Shown here: piece after piece, positions 26,229 to 34,573 of the stretch
Numbering within the stretch: position 1 is the stretch's first letter
Layout: the number at the start of each line of letters is the position of its first letter
Source: Pseudomonadota bacterium
GTDB lineage: Bacteria > Desulfobacterota > Desulfovibrionia > Desulfovibrionales > Desulfovibrionaceae
Assembly: GCA_023411815.1 (NCBI GenBank)
Contig: JAEYOJ010000127.1
Coordinates: 1-64,000 of the forward strand
Length of the DNA: 64,000 bases
Reading direction: 5' to 3'
The notes under the pieces: model-generated
Told to the model about the DNA's origin: nothing
Seen by the model: only the letters and a program-made list of their open reading frames with translations
The model's database searches: none
Position numbers and translations under genes: made by a program

Positions 26229-27272
26229 TCAGTTCTGGATTTCCTTGACCTCGACCCTGTCCGGAACGGCTAGGCATTGAGCCTTGCCGTGACGGCATCG
26301 CCAGCCGCGCGCCTCGATCCATAACCACACGGCCAAGCCGGGCGCACCGAGGAGTATTTCGCGGGCGCGCTTGACCAGGGCCAAGGCCAGGGCGACCTCG
26401 GGCGTGATTCCGATCATGCGGCCCAGGAGCAGGATGGAGCCTTCGCGCACACCCAGCCCTCCAGGCACCATGAAGGCCGCGCTGGCGGCGGCCGTGCTCA
26501 GGGCTTCGAGGGCCAGGGCCTCCCAGATGGTCACCGGCACGCCGAGGAGATGCAGTGCGAGCCAGCTTTCCCCGCTCTTGCTCAGCCAGCCCAGGAACCG
26601 CAAGCCGGCCGCGAGGACAAGCCTGCCTTTCGCCGCATAGGCGGCTCGGATATGCGCGTCCATGGCTTTTACTTCGCCGAGCAGCGCCGCCAGACGTCGG
26701 CCTCGGACAAGGCCCTGGAGCACCTGGGCCGCGGCCGTGAACATCCCGGCCCGCTGGGCCAGCACGAAGCCTGCCAGGATCAGGGCGCCGAGCCCGGCGC
26801 CGCCCCACAGGCGCAACCGATCGCCGCTCGCGCCGAGATAGGGCAGGGTGGCCAGCACGCCGGCCAGGGCAAAGGCGAACTGCGTTACAAGGCCCAGGGT
26901 CACATCCACGGTGACGGTGGCTCCGCTCTCGGTCGGGTTCAGGGCCGTGCCCGGCCTGCCCCGGCCTGCGGCCAGCTTTGCGCGGGCCACGTGCCCTCCT
27001 ATCTGGGCCACGGGCAGCAGCGTGTTGAACGCTTCGGCCACCCAGCGCGCCAGGAGCAGCACGCCCAGCCCCGGCCCGCGTCCTCGGGGCATGATGACGG
27101 CCCAGCCCAGGGTGTCCAGGAAGAGGGGCAGCAGATGGTAGGCCGCAACCCACAACACTGACCAGCCGGCCACGGCCAGGGCCGCCAGTATGCCGGACGG
27201 CCCATGACGCAGAACCAGGGCCAGCAGAAGAGTCAGGCCGGCTGCCAAGGCGAAAAGCGCTGATCGTTTCAT
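26229..27272 (-). CDS. hpnL: HpnL-like integral membrane protein (UPF0104/flippase-like)
   Basis: 347 residues with about eight hydrophobic helices and the UPF0104/lysylphosphatidylglycerol-synthase-TM pattern: LLARWVAEAFNTLLPVAQIGGHVARAKLA, then FMVPGGLGVREGSILLLGRMIGI. HpnL proteins belong to this family and occur in hopanoid clusters, where a flippase-like role has been suggested. ATG 27272 (MKRSAL) follows GGGAGGAGG, though at a long distance; the frame is open further upstream. It is the first gene of hpnL-hpnN-hpnA and is divergent from hpnM. Confidence 0.83.
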   Translation of the reverse strand: MKRSALFALAAGLTLLLALVLRHGPSGILAALAVAGWSVLWVAAYHLLPLFLDTLGWAVIMPRGRGPGLGVLLLARWVAEAFNTLLPVAQIGGHVARAKLAAGRGRPGTALNPTESGATVTVDVTLGLVTQFAFALAGVLATLPYLGASGDRLRLWGGAGLGALILAGFVLAQRAGMFTAAAQVLQGLVRGRRLAALLGEVKAMDAHIRAAYAAKGRLVLAAGLRFLGWLSKSGESWLALHLLGVPVTIWEALALEALSTAAASAAFMVPGGLGVREGSILLLGRMIGITPEVALALALVKRAREILLGAPGLAVWLWIEARGWRCRHGKAQCLAVPDRVEVKEIQN

Positions 27273-27393
27273 GCCCGGCGGATTCCTCCTCCCTGTCAGT
27301 CCACCCAACCAGATACACTCCAGCCGGGTCTTTGACAAACGCAGCCAGGAAATCCTCCCCTTCTTTCGAATAATGGCCGTTATCGGAAAAATA

Positions 27394-27423
27394 ATGACCC
27401 GGCTCTTGTGGCTGGCCTATAGT
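27394..27423 (+). promoter_or_regulatory. Candidate sigma-70 promoter of hpnM
   Basis: ATGACC (27394-27399), 18-base spacer, TATAGT (27418-27423) in the hpnL-hpnM divergent region. The -10 matches 5 of 6, the -35 matches 4 of 6. It lies about 65 bases before the hpnM start. Confidence 0.45.
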
Positions 27424-27487
27424 CAGTGTTGAGCTGAAAACCGTCCGCCCGCCCGTGGGCCGGCGGCGCAATCAAGGGAGAGCGATA

Positions 27488-28123
27488 ATGCCCCGGAATC
27501 CAGCCGCGCGCCTGCTGTCTCTGGCGGTACTGCTGGCCGTCCTGGCCGCCCTTCCGCTCGAGGCTGCCCAGACTCCGCCCAAGGGGTTGAGCCCGTCCCA
27601 GACCATCGAGCGCCTCGACAGGACTCTTCTGGCCGCCATGCGCGGCGGTGAGGAGCTCGGATTCGAGGGACGCTACAAGCTCCTGTTCCCTGTCATAGAC
27701 ACCGTATTCGCCGACCGCTTCATGGCCAGGTTCTCGGCCGGCCGGTTCTGGCGGGACTTCAGCGACAGGCAGAAAAGGCAGTACAGCGAGGCGTACCTGG
27801 ATTGGTCCGTGTCCGCCTATGCCGAGCGCTTCGACAGCTACAACGGCCAGCGGTTCGATATCACGAAGGCGGACACGCAGGACGACCAGGCCACGGTGGT
27901 CAGCACGCTGACCCGCCCGAACGGCAAGACGGTGGATTTCACCTACAAGCTGCGCTCGCAGGACGGCAGGTGGCTGATCGTCGATGTCGTCGTGCGTGAC
28001 GTGAGCCAGTTGTCCATGACCCGTTCCCAGTTCACCTCAATCCTGGCGCGGGAGGGCTTTGACTCGCTCATGGCCAAGCTCGCGCAGAGGATGCAGGTCT
28101 ACTCCGAGGAACTGGCCTCTTAG
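27488..28123 (+). CDS. hpnM: HpnM, MlaC/Ttg2D-family periplasmic protein of the hopanoid cluster
   Basis: 211 residues. Signal peptide LLSLAVLLAVLAALPLEAAQ, then an MlaC-like body: YKLLFPVIDTVFADRFMARFSAGRFWRDFSDRQKRQYSEAYLDWSVSAYAERFDSY, with GRWLIVDVVVRDVSQLSMTRSQFTSILAREGFDSLMAKL near the end. HpnM is the hopanoid-cluster member of this carrier family and probably ferries lipid across the periplasm with HpnN. ATG 27488 follows GGGAGAG. It is a paralogue of mlaC at 4495-5106 within the same window. Confidence 0.88.
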   Translation: MPRNPAARLLSLAVLLAVLAALPLEAAQTPPKGLSPSQTIERLDRTLLAAMRGGEELGFEGRYKLLFPVIDTVFADRFMARFSAGRFWRDFSDRQKRQYSEAYLDWSVSAYAERFDSYNGQRFDITKADTQDDQATVVSTLTRPNGKTVDFTYKLRSQDGRWLIVDVVVRDVSQLSMTRSQFTSILAREGFDSLMAKLAQRMQVYSEELAS

Positions 28124-28491
28124 GGCATTTGCTTTTGAAAATGCTCTGCAAGCCATGTGTCGGCTTGGCTGGCCGCCGCGTAGGCGTAGGCGCAATTGAC
28201 TTGCGCCGTCAAAGCCGGAGCGGGCGTCATAAAACCAATCTGCTTTGAAAGCCCGCAGACAAGCGGACTGCGCGGGCAATGCTGGAAACGGCGACTTCAG
28301 GAGCGGTGAGCGGTGGGAAATCTATTCGGACGGCAGGTGGGCAGGCTTTTCGCGGGATGGAACGCCTCCCGGACGATGCTAGGCGGCGAATCAAGCCTTC
28401 GGGATTGCCCGGGTGCTGCGTTTTTGGCAAGCTTGGAGGCTTGATGGGAAGCCCCGTACGCGAACGCTCATACTCCCAAAGGAAGGATGCG
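28124..28491 (+). other. Gene-less stretch between hpnM and shc
   Basis: About 370 bases with no supported gene. It contains the inverted repeats GGCGCAA/TTGCGCC (about 28190-28210) and GCATTT/AAATGC soon after the hpnM stop. Neither has a T tract. The shc reading frame stays open upstream, but its composition here is not protein-like. No promoter could be assigned with confidence. Confidence 0.5.
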
Positions 28492-30555
28492 ATGGACACG
28501 ATCGGGAACAGTGAAACAACCGGCATGAGTCCCGTGCGAGACCCTGCGCGGTCCGTGACCTTGCGCGAGATATCCTTGCCAGGCCTTCCGGTGCCCGCCG
28601 GACGTCTGGAGGCCTCTTTGGGCAAAGCCCTGAGCCGACTGTTGGAATTGCAGAGCGAGCAGGGATACTGGGTTTTCGATCTGGAGGCGGATGCGACCAT
28701 CCCTTCGGAATACGTCATGCTCCAGCGCTTCCTGGGTCGGGACATGCGTCCCGAGCTCAAGGACAAGATCGCCCGCTACCTGCGCAACCGGCAACTGGCC
28801 GACGGCGGCTGGCCGCTGTATACCGAAGGCCCGGCGGACATAAGCTGCACGGTCAAGGCCTATTTCGCCCTCAAGCTCCTGGGCGATGCGCCCGACGCGC
28901 CGCACATGGCCCGCGCCAGGCAGAAGGTGCTGGAGATGGGCGGCGCCGAAAAGGTCAACGTGTTCACGCGCATCACCCTGGCCGTATTCGGCCAGGTGCC
29001 CTGGCGCACGGCGCCCTGCATGCCCATCGAAATAACCATGCTCCCGGACTGGTTCTTCTTCCACCTGCGCAAGGTCTCCTACTGGTCGCGCACGGTGGTC
29101 GTGCCGCTGCTCATCCTGTACGCCCGGCGGCCCGTGGCGCGCATCGAGCCGGAGCAGGGCGTGCGCGAGCTGTTCCTGCAGGATCCCGATGGCCTGCGCA
29201 ACCTGGACGGCTTCTGCGTCAAGAGCGGGTGCAAGAACCTGTTCATCCTTCTGGACCGCATCCTCAAGTGCACCGAGGGTTGCCTGCCCGTGGGCATCCG
29301 CGAGGAGGCCGTGCGCCGCGCCGAGCGCTGGACCCTGGAGCGCATGCGCGGCGAGGGCGGCATCGGCGCGATCTTTCCGGCCATGGCCAACGCGGTCATG
29401 GCCCTGCGCGTGCTGGGCTATCCCGACACCCAGCCGGACATGGCCCGGGGGATAAAGGCCCTGGACGACCTGGTGGTGGAGAAGGAGCACGAGGCCTTCT
29501 GCCAGCCGTGCGTATCGCCCATCTGGGACTCCTGCCTGAGCCTGTCGGCCTCGCTGGAAGCCGGTGCGAGCGCCGGCAGCCCGGCCATGCAGGCCTGCGT
29601 GGACTGGCTGTTCTCCAAGCAGATATTCGCCTGGGGCGACTGGGTCCAGGGTTCTCCGGACCTGCAGGCAGGGGCCTGGGCCTTCCAGTTCGAGAACGAC
29701 TTCTATCCCGACGTGGACGACACCTCCATGGTGATCATGGCCCTGCTGCGCGCCGGAGCCCTCGACGATCCCCGCTACCAGGAGCGCCTCGGCGCGGCCG
29801 TCAACTGGACCCTGGGGCTGCAAAGCTCGGACGGAGGCTGGGCCGCTTTCGACGTGGACAACAACAAGCTGTACCTGAACAACATCCCCTTCGCCGACCA
29901 TGGCGCTCTGCTGGACCCGAGCACCTCCGACCTCACGGGCCGTTGCCTGGAGTTCCTGGGCATGCTCGGCTTCGACCGTTCCTTCGGACCGGCGGCCCGC
30001 GGGCTGGAGTTCCTGCGCAAGGAACAGGAGGCGGACGGATCCTGGTACGGCCGCTGGGGCGTGAACTACATCTACGGCACCTGGTCCGTGCTCATGGGGC
30101 TGCGCCAGATCGGCGAGGACATGCGCGCGCCGTACGTCAGGCGCGCCGTGGACTGGCTCAGGAGCCGCCAGAACGGCGACGGTGGCTGGGGCGAAAGCTG
30201 CTACACCTATTTCGATCCCAGCCTGGGCGGACGGGGCAGGAGCACGCTCTCGCAGACCTCCTGGGCCCTGCTGGGCCTGATGGCCGCCGGAGAGGTCCAT
30301 TCCAGGGCAGTGCGCCGCGGCATGGACTATCTCGTGAACAACCAGCTTCCGGACGGAAGCTGGGATGAGCGACTGTTCACGGGCACGGGCTTTCCGCGCG
30401 TTTTCTACCTGCTCTATCACGGCTACAGCCAGTACTTTCCGCTGTGGACTCTGGGAGTCTACCGGCGTTTGTCCACGGGCGGACGCATGCACCAGGAAGA
30501 TATCCGGCCGGCGAGTCCCGACAGGCTGCCCTTCAAGGTCGTGCCGCGCGCATGA
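28492..30555 (+). CDS. shc: Squalene-hopene cyclase
   Basis: 687-residue monotopic membrane enzyme that cyclises squalene to hopene/hopanol, the committed step of hopanoid synthesis. The catalytic acid motif DVDDTS is at 407-412 (family consensus DXDD). QW-type repeats are visible, for example QLADGGWPLY (101-110), QSSDGGWAAFD, QEADGSWYGRWGVNYIYGTW, QNGDGGWGES and QLPDGSWDE. ATG 28492 has AAGGAAGG five bases upstream, much better than the earlier in-frame start at 28279. The stop overlaps the hpnG start (ATGA). Confidence 0.97.
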   Translation: MDTIGNSETTGMSPVRDPARSVTLREISLPGLPVPAGRLEASLGKALSRLLELQSEQGYWVFDLEADATIPSEYVMLQRFLGRDMRPELKDKIARYLRNRQLADGGWPLYTEGPADISCTVKAYFALKLLGDAPDAPHMARARQKVLEMGGAEKVNVFTRITLAVFGQVPWRTAPCMPIEITMLPDWFFFHLRKVSYWSRTVVVPLLILYARRPVARIEPEQGVRELFLQDPDGLRNLDGFCVKSGCKNLFILLDRILKCTEGCLPVGIREEAVRRAERWTLERMRGEGGIGAIFPAMANAVMALRVLGYPDTQPDMARGIKALDDLVVEKEHEAFCQPCVSPIWDSCLSLSASLEAGASAGSPAMQACVDWLFSKQIFAWGDWVQGSPDLQAGAWAFQFENDFYPDVDDTSMVIMALLRAGALDDPRYQERLGAAVNWTLGLQSSDGGWAAFDVDNNKLYLNNIPFADHGALLDPSTSDLTGRCLEFLGMLGFDRSFGPAARGLEFLRKEQEADGSWYGRWGVNYIYGTWSVLMGLRQIGEDMRAPYVRRAVDWLRSRQNGDGGWGESCYTYFDPSLGGRGRSTLSQTSWALLGLMAAGEVHSRAVRRGMDYLVNNQLPDGSWDERLFTGTGFPRVFYLLYHGYSQYFPLWTLGVYRRLSTGGRMHQEDIRPASPDRLPFKVVPRA

Positions 30556-31424
30556 TCAGAGCGCATTCCGCCACTCCCGCGTTTCCGGTCCGGGGAACGC
30601 TGGGAGTCGTCACGGCCTTGTCCCTGGAAGGGGCTGTCCTGCCCCGCAAGTGCCGGTGGCAAACGGTTGCCTCGAACGCGGGCTTCACGTTGCGCCGGAC
30701 CGGTCTGAACGGGCTGGAGCTGCTCTGCGTGCGCTCCGGCCCCGGCTTTTCGGCCGCGCGTAGGGCAGCCGAGCTTCTCGTGAGCCATGGCGCTCGGGCC
30801 TTGCTGTGCCTGGGCGTCTCGGGCGGGTTGGCTCCGGGTCTGTGCGCCGCCGATATCGTGCTGGCCGAGTCCGTGGCCTGGGACGGCTTTGCGCGGGAAG
30901 GCGGTGCAGGCCCGGCATGCGTTCCGCTGCCGGCTGATTCGCAGGCATGGGTCAGGCGGGCCCTGCCTGCCGTGCAGGCTTCCGCGCTGGCGCATGCGCC
31001 TCGGGTCAAGGTCCGCCTGGGGCGGGTCGCGAGCCTGGAGCGGCCGGTGCTCAGCCCGGGGGGCAAGGCGGATTTATGGCGCCGGTGTCAGGCCCTGGCA
31101 GCGGACATGGAAAGCGCCGGAGTGGCCGATGCGGCAATCAGGGCCGGTCTGCCCCTGCTAGTGCTGCGCGCCGTGTGCGACTCCTGGGAGCGGGGCCTGT
31201 CGCCTGAGCTGCCGCTATTGCTGGACGAGCAGGGCAGGGTCAGGCCCGGCCGGCTCCTGTGCAGCCTGGCCGGCAGGCCGGCCCTGCTGGCCGACCTGCT
31301 GGCGTCGCAACGTGAGTTTTCGGGCGCACTGCGATCCTTGCGCCGGGCCGTGGAAGCCTTGCTGCGCGCCGGGCTCCTGTTGCCGGGAGTGAATCCGGGA
31401 GAGGGCTGCGCCTCTCCCGGTTGA
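30552..31424 (+). CDS. hpnG: Hopanoid-associated phosphorylase HpnG
   Basis: 290-residue nucleoside-phosphorylase-fold protein. It shows GTLGVVTALSLEGAVL, SGPGFSAARRAAELLVSHGARALLCLGVSGGLAPGLCAADIVLAESV and ALAADMESAGVADAA, the PNP/MTAP-type active-site Met-Glu-Ser. HpnG removes adenine from adenosylhopane after HpnH has attached adenosyl to the hopene side chain. It is translationally coupled to shc by ATGA overlap. HpnH lies 1.9 kb further on, on the opposite strand. Confidence 0.88.
   Translation: MIRAHSATPAFPVRGTLGVVTALSLEGAVLPRKCRWQTVASNAGFTLRRTGLNGLELLCVRSGPGFSAARRAAELLVSHGARALLCLGVSGGLAPGLCAADIVLAESVAWDGFAREGGAGPACVPLPADSQAWVRRALPAVQASALAHAPRVKVRLGRVASLERPVLSPGGKADLWRRCQALAADMESAGVADAAIRAGLPLLVLRAVCDSWERGLSPELPLLLDEQGRVRPGRLLCSLAGRPALLADLLASQREFSGALRSLRRAVEALLRAGLLLPGVNPGEGCASPG
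31395..31420. terminator. Shared hairpin between hpnG and gapA (convergent)
   Basis: CCGGGAGAGG (31395-31404) and CCTCTCCCGG (31411-31420), a perfect 10-bp stem with a 6-nt loop. It overlaps the last codons of hpnG, and gapA ends 14 bases further on. No T tract follows on either strand, so its strength as a terminator is uncertain. Confidence 0.45.
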
Positions 31425-31437
31425 ACCGCAAAAAGTA

Positions 31438-32460
31438 TTAGCGCGTGATGCCCGCCTTGTGGATGAAGGCGGCCAGGTCCGCGACCCGGCAGGAGTAGCC
31501 CCATTCGTTGTCGTACCAGATCACGAGCTTGGCCATGGTGCCCTGCTGCACGTGCGTGAAGTCGGCCTCGATTATGCCCGAATGCGGATCGCCCTTGAAG
31601 TCCATGGAAACGAGCGGCCTGGCGCTGTAGCCCAGGATGCCCTTGAGCGGTCCCTCGGCTGCCTCGCGCAGGACCTTGCGCAGTTCCTCCGTGTCGGTCT
31701 TCCGCTCCAGGTTGCAGGCGAAATCCACCACCGAAACGGTGGGCGTGGGCACGCGCAGGGAGTAGCCGTCTATGCGGCCCTTGAGCGCCGGGATGACCTG
31801 GGCCACGGCCTTGGCCGCGCCGGTCGTGGTGGGGATGATGTTCTGGCCCGCGGCGCGGGCCCGGCGCAGGTCGCGGTGGGCCAGGTCGAGGATGCGCTGG
31901 TCGTTGGTGTAGGCGTGCACGGTGCACATGAGCCCGGACACGATGCCGAAGGTATCGTGCACCACCTTGGCCGCCGGGGCGAGGCAATTGGTGGTGCAGG
32001 ATGCGTTGGATATGATGTGGTGCCGCGCCGGGTCGTAATCCTGCTCGTTCACGCCCAGGACCAGGGTCACGTCCTCCTCCTTGGCGGGCGCGCTGATGAT
32101 CACCTTGCGCGCCCCGGCATCGAGGTGGGCCTTGGCCTTGGGGCCCGTCCTGAATATGCCCGTGGCCTCGACCACCACATCCACGCCGAGTTCTCCCCAG
32201 GGGATCTGCCTGGGATCGCGGCTGGCGAAGCTCTTGATGTTCCAGCCCCCGTAGTGGATGTCGTCCCCCTCGGCACGCACCTCGAAAGGCGACCGGCCGT
32301 AGTTGGTGTCGAATTCGAGCAGGTGCACGTTCGTGGCGGTATCGAAAAGATCGTTCACGCCCACGACCACCAGCGAGTCGGCGTGGCGCTCGCGCACGGC
32401 CTTGAGCACCTGGCGACCGATGCGGCCGAAGCCGTTGATTCCTATGCGCAGCTTGTCCAT
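31438..32460 (-). CDS. gap: Type I glyceraldehyde-3-phosphate dehydrogenase
   Basis: 340 residues, standard length. The Rossmann start is LRIGINGFGRIGRQV and the active-site block is SNASCTTNCLAP with Cys155. YTNDQRILDLAHRDLRRARAAGQNIIPTTTGAAKAV and VPTPTVSVVDF follow. It interconverts glyceraldehyde-3-phosphate and 1,3-bisphosphoglycerate in glycolysis/gluconeogenesis. ATG 32460 has AGGAGGAG seven bases upstream. It is co-transcribed with the GAF gene 16 bases upstream. Confidence 0.97.
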   Translation of the reverse strand: MDKLRIGINGFGRIGRQVLKAVRERHADSLVVVGVNDLFDTATNVHLLEFDTNYGRSPFEVRAEGDDIHYGGWNIKSFASRDPRQIPWGELGVDVVVEATGIFRTGPKAKAHLDAGARKVIISAPAKEEDVTLVLGVNEQDYDPARHHIISNASCTTNCLAPAAKVVHDTFGIVSGLMCTVHAYTNDQRILDLAHRDLRRARAAGQNIIPTTTGAAKAVAQVIPALKGRIDGYSLRVPTPTVSVVDFACNLERKTDTEELRKVLREAAEGPLKGILGYSARPLVSMDFKGDPHSGIIEADFTHVQQGTMAKLVIWYDNEWGYSCRVADLAAFIHKAGITR

Positions 32461-32476
32461 TTCAGACTCCTCCTGG

Positions 32477-33037
32477 CTAATCCTCGAAGACCCGGTATTC
32501 GAACGAAGCGAGCATCTCGTAATCCCTCTTGAGCGCCTGGTGCAGCCTGGCGTTCTCGATGGCAACGGTGCTCAGGGCGGCGATGGCCTTCAGGAACTCC
32601 TCTTCCGCCGAATCGAAGTCGCGAGGGGTGCCGGAGTAGATGCGCATGACTCCGATGGGCGATTCCTCCACCGTCAGGGGCGCGACCAGCACCGAGGCGA
32701 TGCCCTCGTCCTTGGCCGCCTTGCCGTACTGAAAGCGCGGGTCCGTCGTGGCGTCGGGAATGAAGATGATCCTGCCGGTGAGCGCCTCGCGGTCCACTTC
32801 GCTGCGTGCGATCTCAACCGGCCCCTTGCGCATGTACTCCTTGGAAAGCCCCCAGGCCGCGCTTGGCAGAAGCCTGTTCCGCGTCCTGTCGAGCAGGCGT
32901 ATGGAGCAGCCCTTGGCTTGCATGGCCTTGGCGGCCTGCTCGGCGATGGTCTGCAGTACGGTCGAAGGGTCGAGGCTCGAATTGACGACCATGGCCACCG
33001 TATAAAGGGAACGATAATAGGACTCGTATCTGTCCAT
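32477..33037 (-). CDS. Single-domain GAF protein upstream of gapA
   Basis: 186 residues that consist of little more than one GAF domain: STVLQTIAEQAAKAMQAKGCSIRLLDRTRNRLLPSAAWGLS, GRIIFIPDATTDPRFQYGKAAKDEGIASVLVAPLTVEESPIGVMRIYS, and an ending helix FLKAIAALSTVAIENARLHQAL. GAF domains bind small ligands or chromophores. No output domain is present, so it may act on a partner. ATG 33037 has AGGAGG five bases upstream. It forms a two-gene operon with gapA inside the hopanoid block, suggesting a link to central carbon or redox state (inference). Confidence 0.88.
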   Translation of the reverse strand: MDRYESYYRSLYTVAMVVNSSLDPSTVLQTIAEQAAKAMQAKGCSIRLLDRTRNRLLPSAAWGLSKEYMRKGPVEIARSEVDREALTGRIIFIPDATTDPRFQYGKAAKDEGIASVLVAPLTVEESPIGVMRIYSGTPRDFDSAEEEFLKAIAALSTVAIENARLHQALKRDYEMLASFEYRVFED

Positions 33038-33086
33038 GCCGACCTCCTGGCGTGTCGAAAGCAACCCACTGCAACTCTTGTAAATC

Positions 33087-33102
33087 ATGTCAATCATGAC
33101 AT
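33087..33102. promoter_or_regulatory. Perfect palindrome ATGTCA-N4-TGACAT upstream of GAF-gapA
   Basis: Inverted repeat of 6-bp arms with a 4-base spacer, 50 bases upstream of the GAF gene start. A TTGACA overlaps it on the minus strand, so it is well placed to be an operator covering a promoter. The cognate regulator is not known from the sequence. The rest of the 33038-33309 gap shows only the hairpin at 33269. Confidence 0.45.
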
Positions 33103-33268
33103 AGCACGAAATTGACCCTTGCGTAACCCCCGCGTCCGGTGCGGCGAAAAGGCGACAAAGAAACTGTTTGGGGCATGGAGAATATGCTCTCGGGCCCGTT
33201 CGACGATCATTTGAAACAGCGCCCGCGCGAGGCAAGCAGGCTGGCCCGGTATATAACGCGGGCATCCT

Positions 33269-33289
33269 GGGCAAGGCGGAGCCTTGCCC
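33269..33289 (-). terminator. Possible terminator hairpin downstream of hpnH
   Basis: GGGCAAGGC - GGA - GCCTTGCCC, a perfect 9-bp stem 20 bases beyond the hpnH stop on the minus strand. No T tract follows, so factor-independent termination is doubtful. Confidence 0.4.
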
Positions 33290-33309
33290 CATTGGTCCTG
33301 CTCGAAGAA

Positions 33310-34329
33310 TCAACCCGCCCGCGCCTCTACGGGCAGGCGGCTGGAACGCCAGGCCTTGAGCGGCCTGTGCACGGCGTCGGTCACGGCCGAGGGCTCGAAG
33401 CCGCAGTGCACCATGCAGTCCCGGCAGCGAGGGTCGCGGCCCCGGCCGTAACGCTTCCAGTCGGTCTTCTCCATGAGCTCGCGGAAGCTGGCCGCATAGC
33501 CGTCGTCCAGCAGGTAGCACGGGCGCTGCCAGCCGAGCACGTTGCGCGTCGGCGTGCCCCAGGGCGTGCAGGCGTAGTCCTCGCGGCCGGCCAGGAAATC
33601 GAGGTACAGGCTGGAGTGGTTGAAGCGCCAGCCCCGGCCATGGCCTAGGCGGAAGATGTCGCGGAACAGGTCCATGGCTTCCTGGCGGGACATGAAGCCG
33701 TTCTGGTCGGCCGCGGCCTCGTAGCTGAAGGCCGCCGACACGGTCATGCCTTCCACCCCCAGGGCCATGAGGGCGTCGAAGTGCGCGGCGGCCGCCTCCG
33801 GGGTCTGGCCTTTGAAGAACGTCGTGTTGGTGGTCACGCGGAAGCCCCGATCCAGGGCCTTGCGCATGGCGGCCACGGCGCGGTCATAGGCGCCCTGCTT
33901 GCAGACCATGACGTCATGCCGCTCGCGCAGGCCGTCCAGGTGCACGCTGAAGTTCATGTAGGGCGATGGGCGGAACTCGTCCAGGCGAGCCGCAAGGAGC
34001 TGGGCGTTGGTGCACAGGTAGATGAACCGCTTCTGGGCTGCCAGGCCGTCCACGATGGCCGGGATATCCGGGTGCAGGAGCGGCTCGCCGCCGGGTATGG
34101 ACACCACCGGCGCTCCGCACTCCTCGGCCGCGTCCAGGCACTCCCGCGTGGAGAGCTGCCGGTCCATGATCTCCTTGGGATAGGTGATCTTGCCGCAGCC
34201 CTTGCAATGCAGGTTGCAGCGGAAGAGAGGTTCGAGCATGAGCACGAGCGGAAAGCGCCGCCTGGCGGAAAGTTTCTGCTTCAGGATGTACGTACCTATG
34301 CGCGCGGCCTGAATGGCGGGAATTCCCAC
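33310..34329 (-). CDS. hpnH: Hopanoid biosynthesis radical SAM protein HpnH
   Basis: 339-residue radical SAM enzyme that joins 5'-deoxyadenosyl to hopene, giving adenosylhopane. The cluster motif CNLHCKGC (Cys38, Cys42, Cys45) sits in MLEPLFRCNLHCKGCGKITYP, a block typical of HpnH. SIPGGEPLLHPDI and FSVHLDGLRERHD follow. A C-terminal Cys group (RCRDCMVHCGFEP) may bind a further cluster. GTG 34329 (reads MGIPAIQAARIGTYILKQKL) is chosen: AAGGA lies upstream, and HpnH proteins begin this way. An ATG at 34371 is in frame but extends beyond the family start. Confidence 0.93.
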   Translation of the reverse strand: MGIPAIQAARIGTYILKQKLSARRRFPLVLMLEPLFRCNLHCKGCGKITYPKEIMDRQLSTRECLDAAEECGAPVVSIPGGEPLLHPDIPAIVDGLAAQKRFIYLCTNAQLLAARLDEFRPSPYMNFSVHLDGLRERHDVMVCKQGAYDRAVAAMRKALDRGFRVTTNTTFFKGQTPEAAAAHFDALMALGVEGMTVSAAFSYEAAADQNGFMSRQEAMDLFRDIFRLGHGRGWRFNHSSLYLDFLAGREDYACTPWGTPTRNVLGWQRPCYLLDDGYAASFRELMEKTDWKRYGRGRDPRCRDCMVHCGFEPSAVTDAVHRPLKAWRSSRLPVEARAG

Positions 34330-34573
34330 GATGTGTCCTTCTTGTTGCAGGTATCGGTCCCAGGATGGCAAATCTAGCGCGGCCGGAGCGGCGGTTCAAG
34401 TCTTGGGCGGATTTTTAGCGACTGGCGGCCCGGGCCGGCATCCGAGGCGTGAGCCGGGACTGCGAAAAGGCGTGACCCGAGCCGGTTGCCCTGGTGCCGG
34501 GCAGTATTATACGTGTTGGATTGCGAGACGCGATGGCCGGGGAATCCCGGCGCAGACATCAGGAGACAGGCAC

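Noticed and set aside
27332..27360. TTGACA at 27332 as a promoter for hpnM
   Set aside because: No acceptable -10 element lies 16-18 bases downstream.
28279..28491. N-terminal extension of squalene-hopene cyclase
   Set aside because: ATG 28492 has a far better ribosome site and the extension is not protein-like.
28468..30492. Long minus-strand open frame opposite squalene-hopene cyclase
   Set aside because: Shadow of shc; rich in His, Gln and Gly without domains.
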